DNA of 64,000 nt from Xenorhabdus indica (lineage in GTDB: Bacteria > Pseudomonadota > Gammaproteobacteria > Enterobacterales > Enterobacteriaceae): NCBI RefSeq assembly GCF_014467235.1, contig NZ_NKHP01000001.1:344295-408294 (forward strand), in the 5' to 3' direction. Shown here piece by piece: positions 34,252 through 43,789 of the stretch. Each line of letters begins with the position of its first letter. Position 1 is the stretch's first letter. The position numbers were made by a program, and so were the translations under genes. The notes under the pieces are model-generated. The model saw only the letters and a list, made by a program, of their open reading frames with translations, was not told where the DNA came from and made no database searches.

Positions 34252-35625
34252 GTGCAGAAATATTTAAATGAAGCGCGTAGTTTGCTCGCTCTGGGGATCC
34301 CCGTCATCATCGCTCAATTTTCACAAACTGCGATGGGTTTTGTAGATACAGTTATGGCTGGTAAAGCCGGCGCAATCGAGATGTCTGCGGTTGCTATCGG
34401 GACATCAATTTGGCTGCCAGCGATTCTGTTTGGTCAAGGCTTGTTGATGGCCTTAACACCAATCGTTGCGCATATGAATGGCTCAGGCCAGAGAAAAAAT
34501 GTCGCCAGCCAAATCCAACAAGGTTTTTGGCTGGCAACGTTCTTGGCTATTTTCATTATTACAATTTTGTATAACTGCCGCTTCATTATAGAAGCGCAAC
34601 ATAATGTGGATCCTATTCTGGCACAAAAAGCTGTAGATTTTATTCACGCTATTATGTGGGGAGCGCCTGGTTGTCTGTACTACCAGGTTTTACGCAGTCA
34701 GTGTGAAGGGCTGTCAAAAACCAAACCAGCAATGGTTATTGGTATCTTAGGATTATTGGTTAATATCCCCGTCAACTACATTTTCATTTACGGTAAATTC
34801 GGTGCTCCGGAACTTGGTGGTGTGGGTTGTGGTGTTGCGACAGCAGCCGTTTACTGGGTAATGTTCCTGTTACTACTTGCATATGTCAAACACTCACCTT
34901 CTCAGAAAGATATCCATACGTTTGATAATTTTACCCGTCCTAACTGGCATGCTCAAAAACGCATTACTCTGCTTGGCTTGCCCATCGCTCTGGCTATGTT
35001 CTTTGAGGTTACGTTATTTGCTGTTGTATCCCTACTGATCTCTCCTCTCGGCGTAATTGCCGTTGCAGGGCATCAAATTTCTCTCAATTTCAGCTCATTG
35101 ATGTTTATGTTCCCGTTGTCATTTGGCATAGCGGCAACTATCCGTGTAGGTTATAACCTTGGGCAGAAATCAACCGAAGGCGCTAAAATATCAGCTTATA
35201 CCAGCCTTGTTGTTGGCTTGGTAGTTGCGTGTATAACAGCAACCTTCACGATTCTATTCCGTGAACCAATTGCAATCATGTACAACAATAATTCTGAAGT
35301 TGTCACTTTGGCATCTCATTTGATGCTGTTTGCAGCTATCTATCAGCTTTCTGATTCAGTTCAGGTGATTGGTTCCGGGGTATTGCGCGGATATAAAGAT
35401 ACACGTTCTATTTTCTTTATTACTTTCATCGCATATTGGGGTTTCGGATTACCTAGTGGTTATATACTAGCATTAACCAACTATGTGACTGAACCAATGG
35501 GGCCACAGGGTTTCTGGATTGGATTTATTATCGGATTAACTGTAGCGGCAATCATGATGGGTAGCCGGATTTGGTGGTTACAAAAACAACCTGATCATAC
35601 TGTTCTGGCATATTCTACTCGTTAA
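34252..35625 (+). CDS. mdtK: MATE multidrug efflux transporter MdtK (NorM)
   Basis: A 457-residue MATE-family exporter (E. coli 457) with 12 predicted membrane segments. The start [20 protein letters not shown] and [21 protein letters not shown] are conserved. It extrudes cationic drugs and dyes, coupled to Na+ or H+. The start is GTG at 34252, after AAAGGTG; the product start MQKYL matches E. coli MQKYF. The tandem tRNA-Val genes follow, as in E. coli. Confidence 0.96.
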   Translation: MQKYLNEARSLLALGIPVIIAQFSQTAMGFVDTVMAGKAGAIEMSAVAIGTSIWLPAILFGQGLLMALTPIVAHMNGSGQRKNVASQIQQGFWLATFLAIFIITILYNCRFIIEAQHNVDPILAQKAVDFIHAIMWGAPGCLYYQVLRSQCEGLSKTKPAMVIGILGLLVNIPVNYIFIYGKFGAPELGGVGCGVATAAVYWVMFLLLLAYVKHSPSQKDIHTFDNFTRPNWHAQKRITLLGLPIALAMFFEVTLFAVVSLLISPLGVIAVAGHQISLNFSSLMFMFPLSFGIAATIRVGYNLGQKSTEGAKISAYTSLVVGLVVACITATFTILFREPIAIMYNNNSEVVTLASHLMLFAAIYQLSDSVQVIGSGVLRGYKDTRSIFFITFIAYWGFGLPSGYILALTNYVTEPMGPQGFWIGFIIGLTVAAIMMGSRIWWLQKQPDHTVLAYSTR

Positions 35626-35648
35626 TTCAGTGTATTAGATTATCATCT

Positions 35649-35726
35649 CAAGGGGAAAAAGTTATAAATTCACACTGATAGATGTAAATGCGAGCAATCG
35701 AACACGAATTTACATTTTTCCCCTTG
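35649..35726. repeat. Nested inverted repeats after mdtK
   Basis: CAAGGGGAAAAA (35649-35660) is the exact complement of TTTTTCCCCTTG (35715-35726). Inside, ATGTAAAT (35682-35689) pairs with ATTTACAT (35708-35715). It lies between mdtK and the tRNA promoter and could end mdtK transcripts. The right arm touches the tRNA -35 element. Confidence 0.6.
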
Positions 35727-35752
35727 CCAGACAGCTCAGTGATCGTTAATAT
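35724..35752 (+). promoter_or_regulatory. Promoter of the tRNA-Val pair
   Basis: -35 TTGCCA (35724-35729), a 17-base spacer and -10 TAATAT (35747-35752), followed by the GC-rich discriminator TCGTCCCC. This is the arrangement of stringently controlled stable-RNA promoters. The first tRNA begins 34 bases downstream. Confidence 0.75.
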
Positions 35753-35785
35753 TCGTCCCCGTTGTCAGCCACTGAAATTTAGATT

Positions 35786-35862
35786 GCGTCCGTAGCTCAG
35801 TTGGTTAGAGCACCACCTTGACATGGTGGGGGTCGGTGGTTCGAGTCCACTCGGACGCACCA
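35786..35862 (+). tRNA. valV: tRNA-Val (GAC), first copy
   Basis: 77 bases including an encoded CCA. The acceptor stem GCGTCCG pairs with CGGACGC; D arm AGCTCAGTTGGTTAGAGC; anticodon loop CTTGACATG gives anticodon GAC (reads GUC/GUU); T arm GGTTCGAGTCC. It appears identical to E. coli tRNA-Val(GAC) and lies after mdtK, as valV/valW do in E. coli. Confidence 0.98.
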
Positions 35863-35895
35863 AATATCCGGTTGACAAAAAATTCAGTTTTACGT

Positions 35896-35972
35896 GCGTC
35901 CGTAGCTCAGTTGGTTAGAGCACCACCTTGACATGGTGGGGGTCGGTGGTTCGAGTCCACTCGGACGCACCA
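35896..35972 (+). tRNA. valW: tRNA-Val (GAC), second copy
   Basis: An exact 77-base copy of the preceding tRNA, including CCA, 33 bases downstream. The short spacer lacks a promoter-like element, so both are likely cut from one precursor. Anticodon GAC. Confidence 0.98.
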
Positions 35973-36489
35973 TACCTTTATGGTTATCCTCTATTCTTTT
36001 TTCACTTTTAACCCTCTTCATTTGTAATCTGGTTATTCTGTTTATTAGTTGTCACATTTGGTACTGATTGGCCCATACTTATTCTCATCCCCAACCGAAA
36101 TACAACTATCCAATTCGATACTATTGCACAACAACTTACTGATTTTCCTAACTTGTATGTGAGTATTTTTTGTTCCTTTAACATAAATCTTTTCGAGAAC
36201 TCTTTTTTTAATTCATTTCACAGAAATTAGTCTCTATAATACGCATTGTCATATGTTGAATGGTTTCAGCCAATTGATTTACCGAACTCAGAAAAGTTAC
36301 AAATGATTAATCGTTCCAAGTCCACATGTCCATACATGCCTGGCTTCATGAAAAGCAACCATTTGACATTTTCTGCCACCCGTTTTCTATTATGTTGCGC
36401 AACTAACAATGCCAAATGACACTGGCTTATAATGTCAATGGTTGGTGATTCACTCTTTTTAATTCATAAAAACCAGTAGATAGATTGTC
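35973..36489. other. Region between the tRNAs and pykF
   Basis: 517 bases without a gene. It holds a -10 element TATAAT at 36235-36240 and a candidate Cra operator just downstream at 36256-36270, plus a second TATAAT-like element near 36430-36436 closer to pykF, which suggests two pykF promoters and a long leader for the distal one. Confidence 0.5.
36256..36270. promoter_or_regulatory. Candidate Cra (FruR) operator before pykF
   Basis: TTGAATGGTTTCAGC; on the other strand GCTGAAACCATTCAA, close to the Cra consensus GCTGAATCG-TTCA. It begins 16 bases after a TATAAT element, where Cra would block transcription. E. coli pykF is repressed by Cra. Confidence 0.6.
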
Positions 36490-37899
36490 ATGAAAAAAAC
36501 CAAAATTGTTTGTACTATCGGACCAAAAACTGAATCCGAGGAAAAACTAACCGAACTGCTTAACTCAGGCATGAATGTTATGCGCCTGAATTTTTCTCAC
36601 GGTGACTACGAAGAACATGGTCAACGTATTAAAAATCTTCGTGCAGTTACTGCAAAAACCGGCAAAAAAGCAGCTATCTTACTGGACACCAAAGGCCCTG
36701 AAATCCGAACTATGAAGTTGGAAGGTGGTAATGATGTTTCTCTAACGTCTGGTCAGACTTTCACTTTCACAACAGATCAATCCGTCATCGGTAATAAAGA
36801 ATGTGTTGCCGTAACCTATCCAGGTTTACCAGCGGATTTATCTGTGGGTAATACAGTATTGGTTGACGATGGCCTGATTGCTATGGCAGTAAAAAGTATC
36901 ACCGAAACTGAGGTCATTTGTGAAGTGTTGAATAACGGTGACTTAGGTGAAAACAAAGGCGTCAATCTGCCAAATGTTTCTATCAACCTGCCTGCACTGG
37001 CAGGAAAAGACAAGCAAGACCTTATCTTTGGTTGTGAGCAAGGTGTTGATTTTATCGCAGCATCTTTCATTCGTAAGCGTTCTGATGTTCTGGAAATCCG
37101 CGAACATTTAAAAGCCCACGGTGGCGAACACATCCAAATCATTTCCAAAATTGAAAATCAGGAAGGTCTGAATAATTTTGATGAAATTCTGGAAGCTTCA
37201 GACGGCATCATGGTTGCCCGTGGTGATTTGGGTGTTGAGATCCCTGTAGAAGAAGTGATTTTTGCGCAGAAAATGATGATAGAAAAATGTAATTCTGCAC
37301 GCAAAGTTGTCATCACTGCGACTCAAATGCTGGATTCCATGATCAAAAATCCACGCCCTACCCGTGCTGAAGCAGGCGACGTTGCCAATGCAATCTTGGA
37401 TGGTACTGACGCAGTGATGCTTTCCGGCGAAAGTGCTAAAGGGAAATACCCTGTTGAAGCCGTCTCCATTATGGCAACCATCTGTGAACGTACAGATCGT
37501 GTCATGGGGAGCCGAATCGAAAATACCAAAACTCAGAAGTTGCGTGTTACCGAAGCGGTTTGCCGTGGAGCGGTAGAAATTGCCGAAAAATTGGAATCAC
37601 CTCTGATTGTTGTGGCGACTTATGGTGGTAAGTCTGCAAGATCTATTCGTAAATACTTCCCTCATGCTCCTATTCTTGCACTGACTACCAATGAAATTAC
37701 TGCTCGTCAGTTGTTACTAGTTAAAGGTGTTTCTACGCAAGTTGTCAAAGAAATTGCTTCTACTGATGATTTCTACCGTATTGGTAAAGAAGCGGCATTA
37801 GCCAGCGGTATGGCAAGCAAAGGAGATATAGTTGTGTTGGTATCCGGTGCATTAGTACCAAGCGGTACAACAAATACTTCTTCTGTTCATGTACTGTAA
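36490..37899 (+). CDS. pykF: Pyruvate kinase I
   Basis: A 469-residue type I pyruvate kinase (E. coli PykF 470). It opens with [20 protein letters not shown] and has [26 protein letters not shown], the active-site stretch [21 protein letters not shown] and ATQMLDSMI, and the C-terminal allosteric domain ending [19 protein letters not shown]. It makes pyruvate and ATP from phosphoenolpyruvate and is activated by fructose 1,6-bisphosphate in E. coli. A candidate Cra site lies upstream; ppsA, its opposing enzyme, lies 8 kb away. Confidence 0.97.
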   Translation: MKKTKIVCTIGPKTESEEKLTELLNSGMNVMRLNFSHGDYEEHGQRIKNLRAVTAKTGKKAAILLDTKGPEIRTMKLEGGNDVSLTSGQTFTFTTDQSVIGNKECVAVTYPGLPADLSVGNTVLVDDGLIAMAVKSITETEVICEVLNNGDLGENKGVNLPNVSINLPALAGKDKQDLIFGCEQGVDFIAASFIRKRSDVLEIREHLKAHGGEHIQIISKIENQEGLNNFDEILEASDGIMVARGDLGVEIPVEEVIFAQKMMIEKCNSARKVVITATQMLDSMIKNPRPTRAEAGDVANAILDGTDAVMLSGESAKGKYPVEAVSIMATICERTDRVMGSRIENTKTQKLRVTEAVCRGAVEIAEKLESPLIVVATYGGKSARSIRKYFPHAPILALTTNEITARQLLLVKGVSTQVVKEIASTDDFYRIGKEAALASGMASKGDIVVLVSGALVPSGTTNTSSVHVL

Positions 37900-37915
37900 T
37901 TATTTTTGAAAACAA

Positions 37916-37946
37916 GACAAGCTGCCCAATTAATGAGCAGCTTGTC
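37916..37946 (+). terminator. Hairpin after pykF
   Basis: GACAAGCTGC and GCAGCTTGTC form a perfect 10-bp stem with an 11-nt loop, 17 bases after the pykF stop; the T tract is weak. Confidence 0.7.
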
Positions 37947-38307
37947 AAGCAAAAATAACTCCTGCCTTTTAGCCACACCTCAATAATAAACAAACGTTCA
38001 CACTGAAATAATTCAAAACATTGAGCATAAAAAATACTCCGTTTATTTTAAAACCATTTATACTAATACTGATCTCATTTACTAGATTTGCAGATATTGG
38101 TCGCTAATTTTTTGACAAAATAGGCAAAATGGATCTTTTTTATTTATTACAGCCAAGCAGTAAAAACTGGAAGATACATCACGTAATGTTTAAGATTTTT
38201 CTGATTTAATTATTCATCGCACTACTGTTTTATTGCGATTATCTAAAAATTATTAACTTTTTTTAGAATAAAAAACAGTATAATTGGTTTCTTTAGACAA
38301 AAATTTA
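37947..38307. other. AT-rich region before lpp
   Basis: About 360 very AT-rich bases with no gene. Such AT richness upstream of lpp is also seen in E. coli, where it supports a very strong promoter. Confidence 0.45.
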
Positions 38308-38337
38308 TTCTCTTTCCAAAAAAGTTTGTGTAATAAT
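38308..38337 (+). promoter_or_regulatory. lpp promoter
   Basis: The -10 element TAATAAT (38331-38337) follows AAGTTTGTG, as in E. coli lpp (TTTGTGTAATACTT). The -35 would be TTCTCT near 38308-38313. Transcription should start near 38344 (GCTACTTGG). The leader GGAGATTAACTTAATCTAGA is nearly identical to that of E. coli lpp. Confidence 0.75.
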
Positions 38338-38380
38338 TAGATAGCTACTTGGAGATTAACTTAATCTAGAGGGTATTGTG

Positions 38381-38617
38381 ATGAATCGTACTAAAGTTGT
38401 ACTTGGCACAGTAATTCTTGCTTCTATTATGTTAGCGGGTTGTACAAACCCACCTAAAGTTGATCAGCTTTCCTCTCAGGTTCAAACTCTGGGTTCAAAA
38501 GTTGACCAACTGAGCAATGAAGTTAGCTCAATGCGTTCTGATGTACAAACAGCGAGAGACGAAGCCTCTCGTGCGAATCAACGTCTTGATAATCAAGTTC
38601 GTTCCTATAAAAAATAA
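38381..38617 (+). CDS. lpp: Major outer membrane (Braun) lipoprotein Lpp
   Basis: A 78-residue lipoprotein, the same length as E. coli Lpp. The signal peptide ends at lipobox LAGC (Cys21 after [20 protein letters not shown]). The mature part is a heptad-repeat helix ([20 protein letters not shown]...) that trimerizes, and the C-terminal lysine (RSYKK) is the one L,D-transpeptidases link to peptidoglycan. ATG at 38381 was chosen over the in-frame GTG at 38378 because of spacing from GAGGGT. A gene for an L,D-transpeptidase lies immediately downstream in the opposite orientation. Confidence 0.98.
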   Translation: MNRTKVVLGTVILASIMLAGCTNPPKVDQLSSQVQTLGSKVDQLSNEVSSMRSDVQTARDEASRANQRLDNQVRSYKK

Positions 38618-38635
38618 ACTTGTAGCATATTCAAG

Positions 38636-38666
38636 AATGGCGTACTTGGTAAGTACGCCATTTTTT
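38636..38666 (+). terminator. lpp terminator
   Basis: AATGGCGTACTT and AAGTACGCCATT form a 12-bp stem with a 3-nt loop, followed by T's: a strong intrinsic terminator 18 bases after the stop. Confidence 0.92.
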
Positions 38667-38689
38667 ATGTTCCCTATTCACTGTTTCGG

Positions 38690-39754
38690 TTAGGATTTAG
38701 TTTGATAAATTGGAGCAGGCTGGCTCAACGGTGGTAATTTAACGGGCTGAATATTGAGAGTAGCTTCTTCACGTTCTTCCATCAAACTTGGGAGTTCTCT
38801 TTCCTCCTTACCGGATGAAATAGTTCCCTTGTTGACTACCACAGGCAGTCCAGAACGACGAATTATCGCCTGATCCACCAAGACAGCATTCGTATTACTG
38901 TTTTCAATAAACTTTAATAACCCTTCTGTACGCTTAATCGGTATTGTTTGAGGATCATCAGCATCTGTCTTTGAAAGTGGTTGATGAACCTCAACATAGC
39001 GTTTGCCATCTGGTTCTACCGCATATTTGATTGGTTCATTAATAATCTGAACACGGGTTCCCTTCGGAACATTATAAAATAGTGCCTCAATATCATCAGG
39101 ACGCAAACGGATACACCCCGAACTGACTCGCATACCAATACCAAAATTCGCATTAGTACCATGTATCAGATATTCTCCACGCCCTGCTGCCAAACGCAGA
39201 GCAAAATCACCCATCGGGTTGTCCGGGCCTGCAGGTATTACCGCCGGCAAGATAATACCGCGACTTGCATAATCTTTACGGATATTAGCAGTAGGTGTCC
39301 ATGTCGGATGTTTAATTAACTGGCTAACCGATGTCGTCATTGTTGGTGTATTGCGCCCAAGCTGCCCAATTCCAATTGGGTAAACAATGACATGATCCTT
39401 TCCTTTTGGAAAATAATAAAGTCTCAGTTCAGCAAGATTAATGACAATCCCCTGACGAGGGACATTGGGAAGTAACATCTGTGACGGAATAATGAGTTTT
39501 GTACCAGGTTTGGGGAGATAAGGATCAACACCAGGATTGGCTTCCAGCATAGCCAGCAAACCTATTTGGTATTTGGCGGCAATGGCTTCCAACGGGAGAC
39601 CATCATCAGGTACGACATAGATGGAGTTCTCACCAATCAGGCGACTGTTAGCCGGTGGCAATGGATATTCCACTGCATAAGCTAGATTAGCTGCCCCACA
39701 GAACGACAACATGCCGATCAAGAAAGTACTGATAAAAGTCAAAAATCGCTTCAT
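38690..39754 (-). CDS. ldtE: L,D-transpeptidase (LdtE/YnhG-ErfK family)
   Basis: A 354-residue periplasmic enzyme. It has a signal peptide (MKRFLTFISTFLIGMLSFCGAANLAYA), a LysM-like segment (LEAIAAKYQIGLLAMLEANPG), a YkuD catalytic domain with YLIHGTNANFGIG and the cysteine motif VSSGCIRL, and a Pro-rich C-terminal tail. Such enzymes attach Lpp to meso-DAP or form 3-3 crosslinks in peptidoglycan. E. coli ynhG (ldtE) is likewise the neighbour of lpp; assignment among LdtA/B/C/E rests on synteny. The start at 39754 has GAGGAAG upstream. It converges with lpp. Confidence 0.92.
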   Translation of the reverse strand: MKRFLTFISTFLIGMLSFCGAANLAYAVEYPLPPANSRLIGENSIYVVPDDGLPLEAIAAKYQIGLLAMLEANPGVDPYLPKPGTKLIIPSQMLLPNVPRQGIVINLAELRLYYFPKGKDHVIVYPIGIGQLGRNTPTMTTSVSQLIKHPTWTPTANIRKDYASRGIILPAVIPAGPDNPMGDFALRLAAGRGEYLIHGTNANFGIGMRVSSGCIRLRPDDIEALFYNVPKGTRVQIINEPIKYAVEPDGKRYVEVHQPLSKTDADDPQTIPIKRTEGLLKFIENSNTNAVLVDQAIIRRSGLPVVVNKGTISSGKEERELPSLMEEREEATLNIQPVKLPPLSQPAPIYQTKS

Positions 39755-40086
39755 ACACACTTCCTCAATGTTATTTGAATGCCAGTGGTTAATTAATAGC
39801 CTATTCTGGGAGACTATTCTATTCCCTTTGCCACAATCAAAGCCAAAGCTAAATTTGAACAGTATTCAGACTACAACGCATCTTACAACTGATGGCAACG
39901 TAATTACACCAGACTAACATATCAATAGTCAAAACCTGCCGTAAAACAAGCTATGTTTTATTTTCAGCTATATTCAGAATGAATTGGCTGAAATCAACCA
40001 AATATTCAGATAAACCCCAAAAGTTCCTGCCAACAAATATCAACAGGAACTTAAATTAATCAACTTACGTTATAATATATTGAATA
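39755..40086. other. Gap between ldtE and menI
   Basis: 332 bases with the ldtE promoter at the left and the end of the menI-ydiJ transcript at the right. No gene or clear site seen. Confidence 0.4.
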
Positions 40087-40500
40087 TTAAGATAAAATAG
40101 CCGTAGTCAGGCGGGATGTACAACATAATTGCTGTTGTCCATTATAGATATCAATTTGCCAGACCTGATGAGTACGCCCAAGATGGATTGGTTTGCAGAT
40201 CCCTTTAACTATGCCCTTACGCACCGCTTTTATATGGTTAGCATTAATTTCTACCCCCACAACCTTTTGTTCACCTTCAGAGCAAAGATAACCTGCAAGG
40301 GAGCCAAGTGTCTCAGCTAACACCACTGATGCTCCACCATGCAAGATGCCAAATGGTTGTTTAGTTCGTTGGTCAACAGGCATTGTTCCTTCAATAAAAT
40401 CATCTCCAAGCTGAGTAATTTCTATTCCAAGATGATCCAAAATACAATCAATACCCAATTGATTTAACATGTTTACATCTGGATGACGTTTCCAAATCAC
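40087..40500 (-). CDS. menI: 1,4-dihydroxy-2-naphthoyl-CoA thioesterase MenI (YdiI)
   Basis: A 137-residue hot-dog thioesterase (E. coli YdiI 136). The segment PFGILHGGASVVLAETLGSLAGY carries the catalytic Glu and backbone loop of the family. It hydrolyzes DHNA-CoA in menaquinone synthesis and can act on other aryl-CoAs. Its start overlaps the ydiJ stop by 4 bases, so it is cotranslated with ydiJ, as in E. coli. Confidence 0.95.
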   Translation of the reverse strand: MIWKRHPDVNMLNQLGIDCILDHLGIEITQLGDDFIEGTMPVDQRTKQPFGILHGGASVVLAETLGSLAGYLCSEGEQKVVGVEINANHIKAVRKGIVKGICKPIHLGRTHQVWQIDIYNGQQQLCCTSRLTTAILS

Positions 40501-43500
40501 TGCATTATCTCCAATAAAGCTTGTAATGGGTGTTTAAGTCCTTTTCCTTCTACGCGTTTCACCTGACTACGACATGAATATCCAGTACTGAGGCAATTTT
40601 CCAAAGCTAAATTATTCAGTACAGGCGCCCATGAAAGTCTGTAAATGCCAATCGAATTATCAAGGTTCTTTTTCTCATGACCATATGTGCCTGCCATACC
40701 ACAACATCCCACATTGATGTTGTTTAATTTACAGCCAAAATGGTGGAAAATATCAATCCATTGTTTACCACTATTAGGTAACGCTGTCACTTCTGTACAA
40801 TGCCCCAATAAATACCAATCATGACTGGATGTTACCTTGTCACGTTTTCCTTTTGAGGCAATTTCCGGCAACACGTTCACCAGCCATTCATGAACCAATT
40901 GAACGTTAAAATTCCCCCGCCGTTCACCCAGAATATCTTTGTATTCATCCCGGTAACACAGAACCAACGCAGGATCAACACCAACCATAGGAATATCCAG
41001 TTGTGCGACCCGTTTCAGAAAATCAGCCGTTTTCCCGGCAGTTTTGGCAAATTTATTTAAAAATCCTTTAACATGTTGTGCTTTTCCATTCGGAGAAAAT
41101 GGTAACAACACTGGCTGATATCCCAACTTCTCGATCAGTCGTACAAAATCAGTGACAACTTTTGCATCGTGATAACTGGTGAAAGGATCCTGGACGATAA
41201 GTACATGCTGCTTACGTTGGGTTGTAGATAACATTTCGAGCTGTTCTAATGTTGTCCGGGTTGCATAATGACTGGCGAGTTGCTGCTGTAATGTTGGATA
41301 GGAAAGCTGTGGCAAATCAACCATACCAATAGTATGTTGACTGAGTTTTTGTACCCATGGCTGCCGCAAGAAGAAGTTAAAGACCCTAGGAGCCTTTGCC
41401 ATTAACGGGGTACTGCTTTCTACATTGGCAACAATATGATCACGCAACGGACGTAAATAACGGCTGTGATACAGAGCCAAAAACCGGGAACGAAATGATG
41501 GTACATCAATCTTAATCGGACATTGTGTCGAACAGGCTTTACATGCCAGACACCCCGACATCGCCTCTTTGACTTCATGGGAAAAATCATACTCTCCCCA
41601 CCATGCTTTCCAGCTATGACGCGTTTTCTCAATCAATCCACGTAAGCTTACTCCATGTGAACCGGATCGGGCCTGATCAAATCCTTGTTCTAATAACTTA
41701 GGTTCAACGCCTTGCTCCGTCAGAAGCCGCAACCACTCCCTGACAAGGGTTGCTCTACCTTTAGGTGAGTGAATGCGATGCTGGCTGATTTTCATTGAAG
41801 GGCACATTGGGCTTTTTACGTCAAAGTTGAAGCACAGGCCATTACCATTACATTCCATTGCTCCACGGAATGTGTTTCTGACATTAACCGGAATAATTCT
41901 GTCATAAGTGCCACGCTTAGTGGCATCGACCTGCATCATCGGGGCATCTATTCCCATTGGCGGGCAGATTTTTCCCGGATTCAACCTGTTGTGTGGATCA
42001 AATGCCGCTTTAACCCGACGTAATTCATCGTACAAGGCTTCACCAAAAAAAGCCTGACTATACTCTGCCCGAAAACCTTTGCCATGCTCTCCCCATAACA
42101 ACCCGCCATATTTAGCCGTCAAGCGAACTATCTCATCGGAAATCTGCTTCATAAGAATTTCCTGCTGAGGATCGCACATATCTAATGCCGGCCGAACATG
42201 TAAAACGCCCGCATCCACATGACCAAACATGCCATAATCAAGCTGATGGCTATCAAGAAGCTGACGAAATTCGACAATATAATCAGCAAGATGTTCAGGT
42301 GGTACACAAGTATCTTCAACAAACGGAATAGGTTTAGCTGCACCTTTACTGTTACCTAACAATCCAACAGATTTTTTCCGCATGGCATAAATGCGTTCAA
42401 TATCATCCAAATGGTGGCAAGTCTGATAACCGATAACACCTGCCTGATTGTTTGCCATTAATTCATCAAGGCGCAAGCAGAGAGCGTTAACCTGCTGATC
42501 AATTTGCTGTTCCTCATCTCCGCTGAATTCAACAATATTTAAGCCTTGCATATCTCTGTCTGGAACATCAGCAATCAATTCTTTCACTGAATGCCAAATA
42601 ATATCTTCACGTGCGAGGTTGAGAACTTTTGAGTCCACTGTTTCAACAGAAAGCGCTTTGGCTTCAACCATAAACGGAGCATTGCGCAGGGCTGAATCGA
42701 AAGAATCATATTTTACATTCACGAGCCGCCTGACTTTCGGCAATGGTGTAATATCCAATGTTGCTTCGGTAATAAAGGCCAGAGTACCTTCAGATCCCGT
42801 TAATATGCGTGTCAAGTCAAATGACTGCATATCATCACTATAAACATGACGCAAATCATAACCTGTCAAAAATCGATTGAGTTTTGGGAACTTTTCAACA
42901 ATTAATTCCCGTTGCTCACGACAGCGTTCAAGTACCGTTTTATAGACATGGCCGATAACCGATTTCTCTTCCGCAATCGATTCTGCCAGTGTTGTACTCA
43001 TAGGGCGGGTATCAAGCATTTCTCCCCCCAGTAAAACAGCACGGACACCAAGTACATGATCTGACGTTTTACCATATACTAACGATCCCTGACCGGATGC
43101 GTCGGTATTGATCATGCCGCCTAATGTGGCGCGGTTACTGGTTGATAATTCAGGAGAGAAAAAATAACCGAAAGGTTTTAGGTATTGGTTGAGTTGATCC
43201 TTAATAACACCTGCTTCAACTTTAACCCAGCCTTGTTCTGGATTAATTTCCAGAATCCTTTTCATATACCGGGACATATCTACAACAATACCATTGTTGA
43301 GGGCCTGGCCATTCGTACCAGTTCCCCCACCTCGGGGGGTGAATGTCAGAGAATGGAAGCGTTCTTCTCCTGCAATCCTTGCCAACAATGCAACATCGGC
43401 ACTGGAACGCGGAAAGATAACCGCTTGTGGTAACAACTGATAAATACTATTATCTGTCGCCATAGTCAGTCTATCTGCGTAATTGCTGGCAGTATCACCT

Positions 43501-43583
43501 GTAAAACCAGTATCCTTCAATACAGTCAAATATTCCTTTACCAGTTCACTGACTTGGGGGGCTTGTGGTATACGTGGGATCAT
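40497..43583 (-). CDS. ydiJ: FAD/Fe-S oxidoreductase YdiJ (D-2-hydroxyglutarate dehydrogenase)
   Basis: A 1028-residue flavoprotein (E. coli 1018). The N-terminal half is a PCMH-type FAD domain (VIFPRSSADVALLARIA, TPRGGGTGTNGQALNNG) with an FAD-oxidase C-terminal part (LLWGEHGKGFRAEY). The C-terminal half has iron-sulfur motifs CNGNGLCFNFDVKSPMCPS and CLACKACSTQCPI, and a late cysteine motif CCGMAGTYGHE. E. coli YdiJ oxidizes D-2-hydroxyglutarate. The start at 43583 (MIPRIPQAP) matches the family; the longer frame from 43619 does not. It is first in an operon with menI. Confidence 0.95.
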   Translation of the reverse strand: MIPRIPQAPQVSELVKEYLTVLKDTGFTGDTASNYADRLTMATDNSIYQLLPQAVIFPRSSADVALLARIAGEERFHSLTFTPRGGGTGTNGQALNNGIVVDMSRYMKRILEINPEQGWVKVEAGVIKDQLNQYLKPFGYFFSPELSTSNRATLGGMINTDASGQGSLVYGKTSDHVLGVRAVLLGGEMLDTRPMSTTLAESIAEEKSVIGHVYKTVLERCREQRELIVEKFPKLNRFLTGYDLRHVYSDDMQSFDLTRILTGSEGTLAFITEATLDITPLPKVRRLVNVKYDSFDSALRNAPFMVEAKALSVETVDSKVLNLAREDIIWHSVKELIADVPDRDMQGLNIVEFSGDEEQQIDQQVNALCLRLDELMANNQAGVIGYQTCHHLDDIERIYAMRKKSVGLLGNSKGAAKPIPFVEDTCVPPEHLADYIVEFRQLLDSHQLDYGMFGHVDAGVLHVRPALDMCDPQQEILMKQISDEIVRLTAKYGGLLWGEHGKGFRAEYSQAFFGEALYDELRRVKAAFDPHNRLNPGKICPPMGIDAPMMQVDATKRGTYDRIIPVNVRNTFRGAMECNGNGLCFNFDVKSPMCPSMKISQHRIHSPKGRATLVREWLRLLTEQGVEPKLLEQGFDQARSGSHGVSLRGLIEKTRHSWKAWWGEYDFSHEVKEAMSGCLACKACSTQCPIKIDVPSFRSRFLALYHSRYLRPLRDHIVANVESSTPLMAKAPRVFNFFLRQPWVQKLSQHTIGMVDLPQLSYPTLQQQLASHYATRTTLEQLEMLSTTQRKQHVLIVQDPFTSYHDAKVVTDFVRLIEKLGYQPVLLPFSPNGKAQHVKGFLNKFAKTAGKTADFLKRVAQLDIPMVGVDPALVLCYRDEYKDILGERRGNFNVQLVHEWLVNVLPEIASKGKRDKVTSSHDWYLLGHCTEVTALPNSGKQWIDIFHHFGCKLNNINVGCCGMAGTYGHEKKNLDNSIGIYRLSWAPVLNNLALENCLSTGYSCRSQVKRVEGKGLKHPLQALLEIMQ

Positions 43584-43789
43584 TGGCTCATTGCCCCTTT
43601 TTCTAATAAGTGTCCACATTGCTTTATTTATATACTACCTTAACAATCAATTCAGACTGGGATCTGAATAGATAGTTTTTCAACGATATCACAATATTTA
43701 ACAATTTTGAGCAATCTGTGAAATAACGTTATATTTATTTACCATTGTTGATTCTGACAATATTATCAATTGCCGAGAGAAATCATTTC

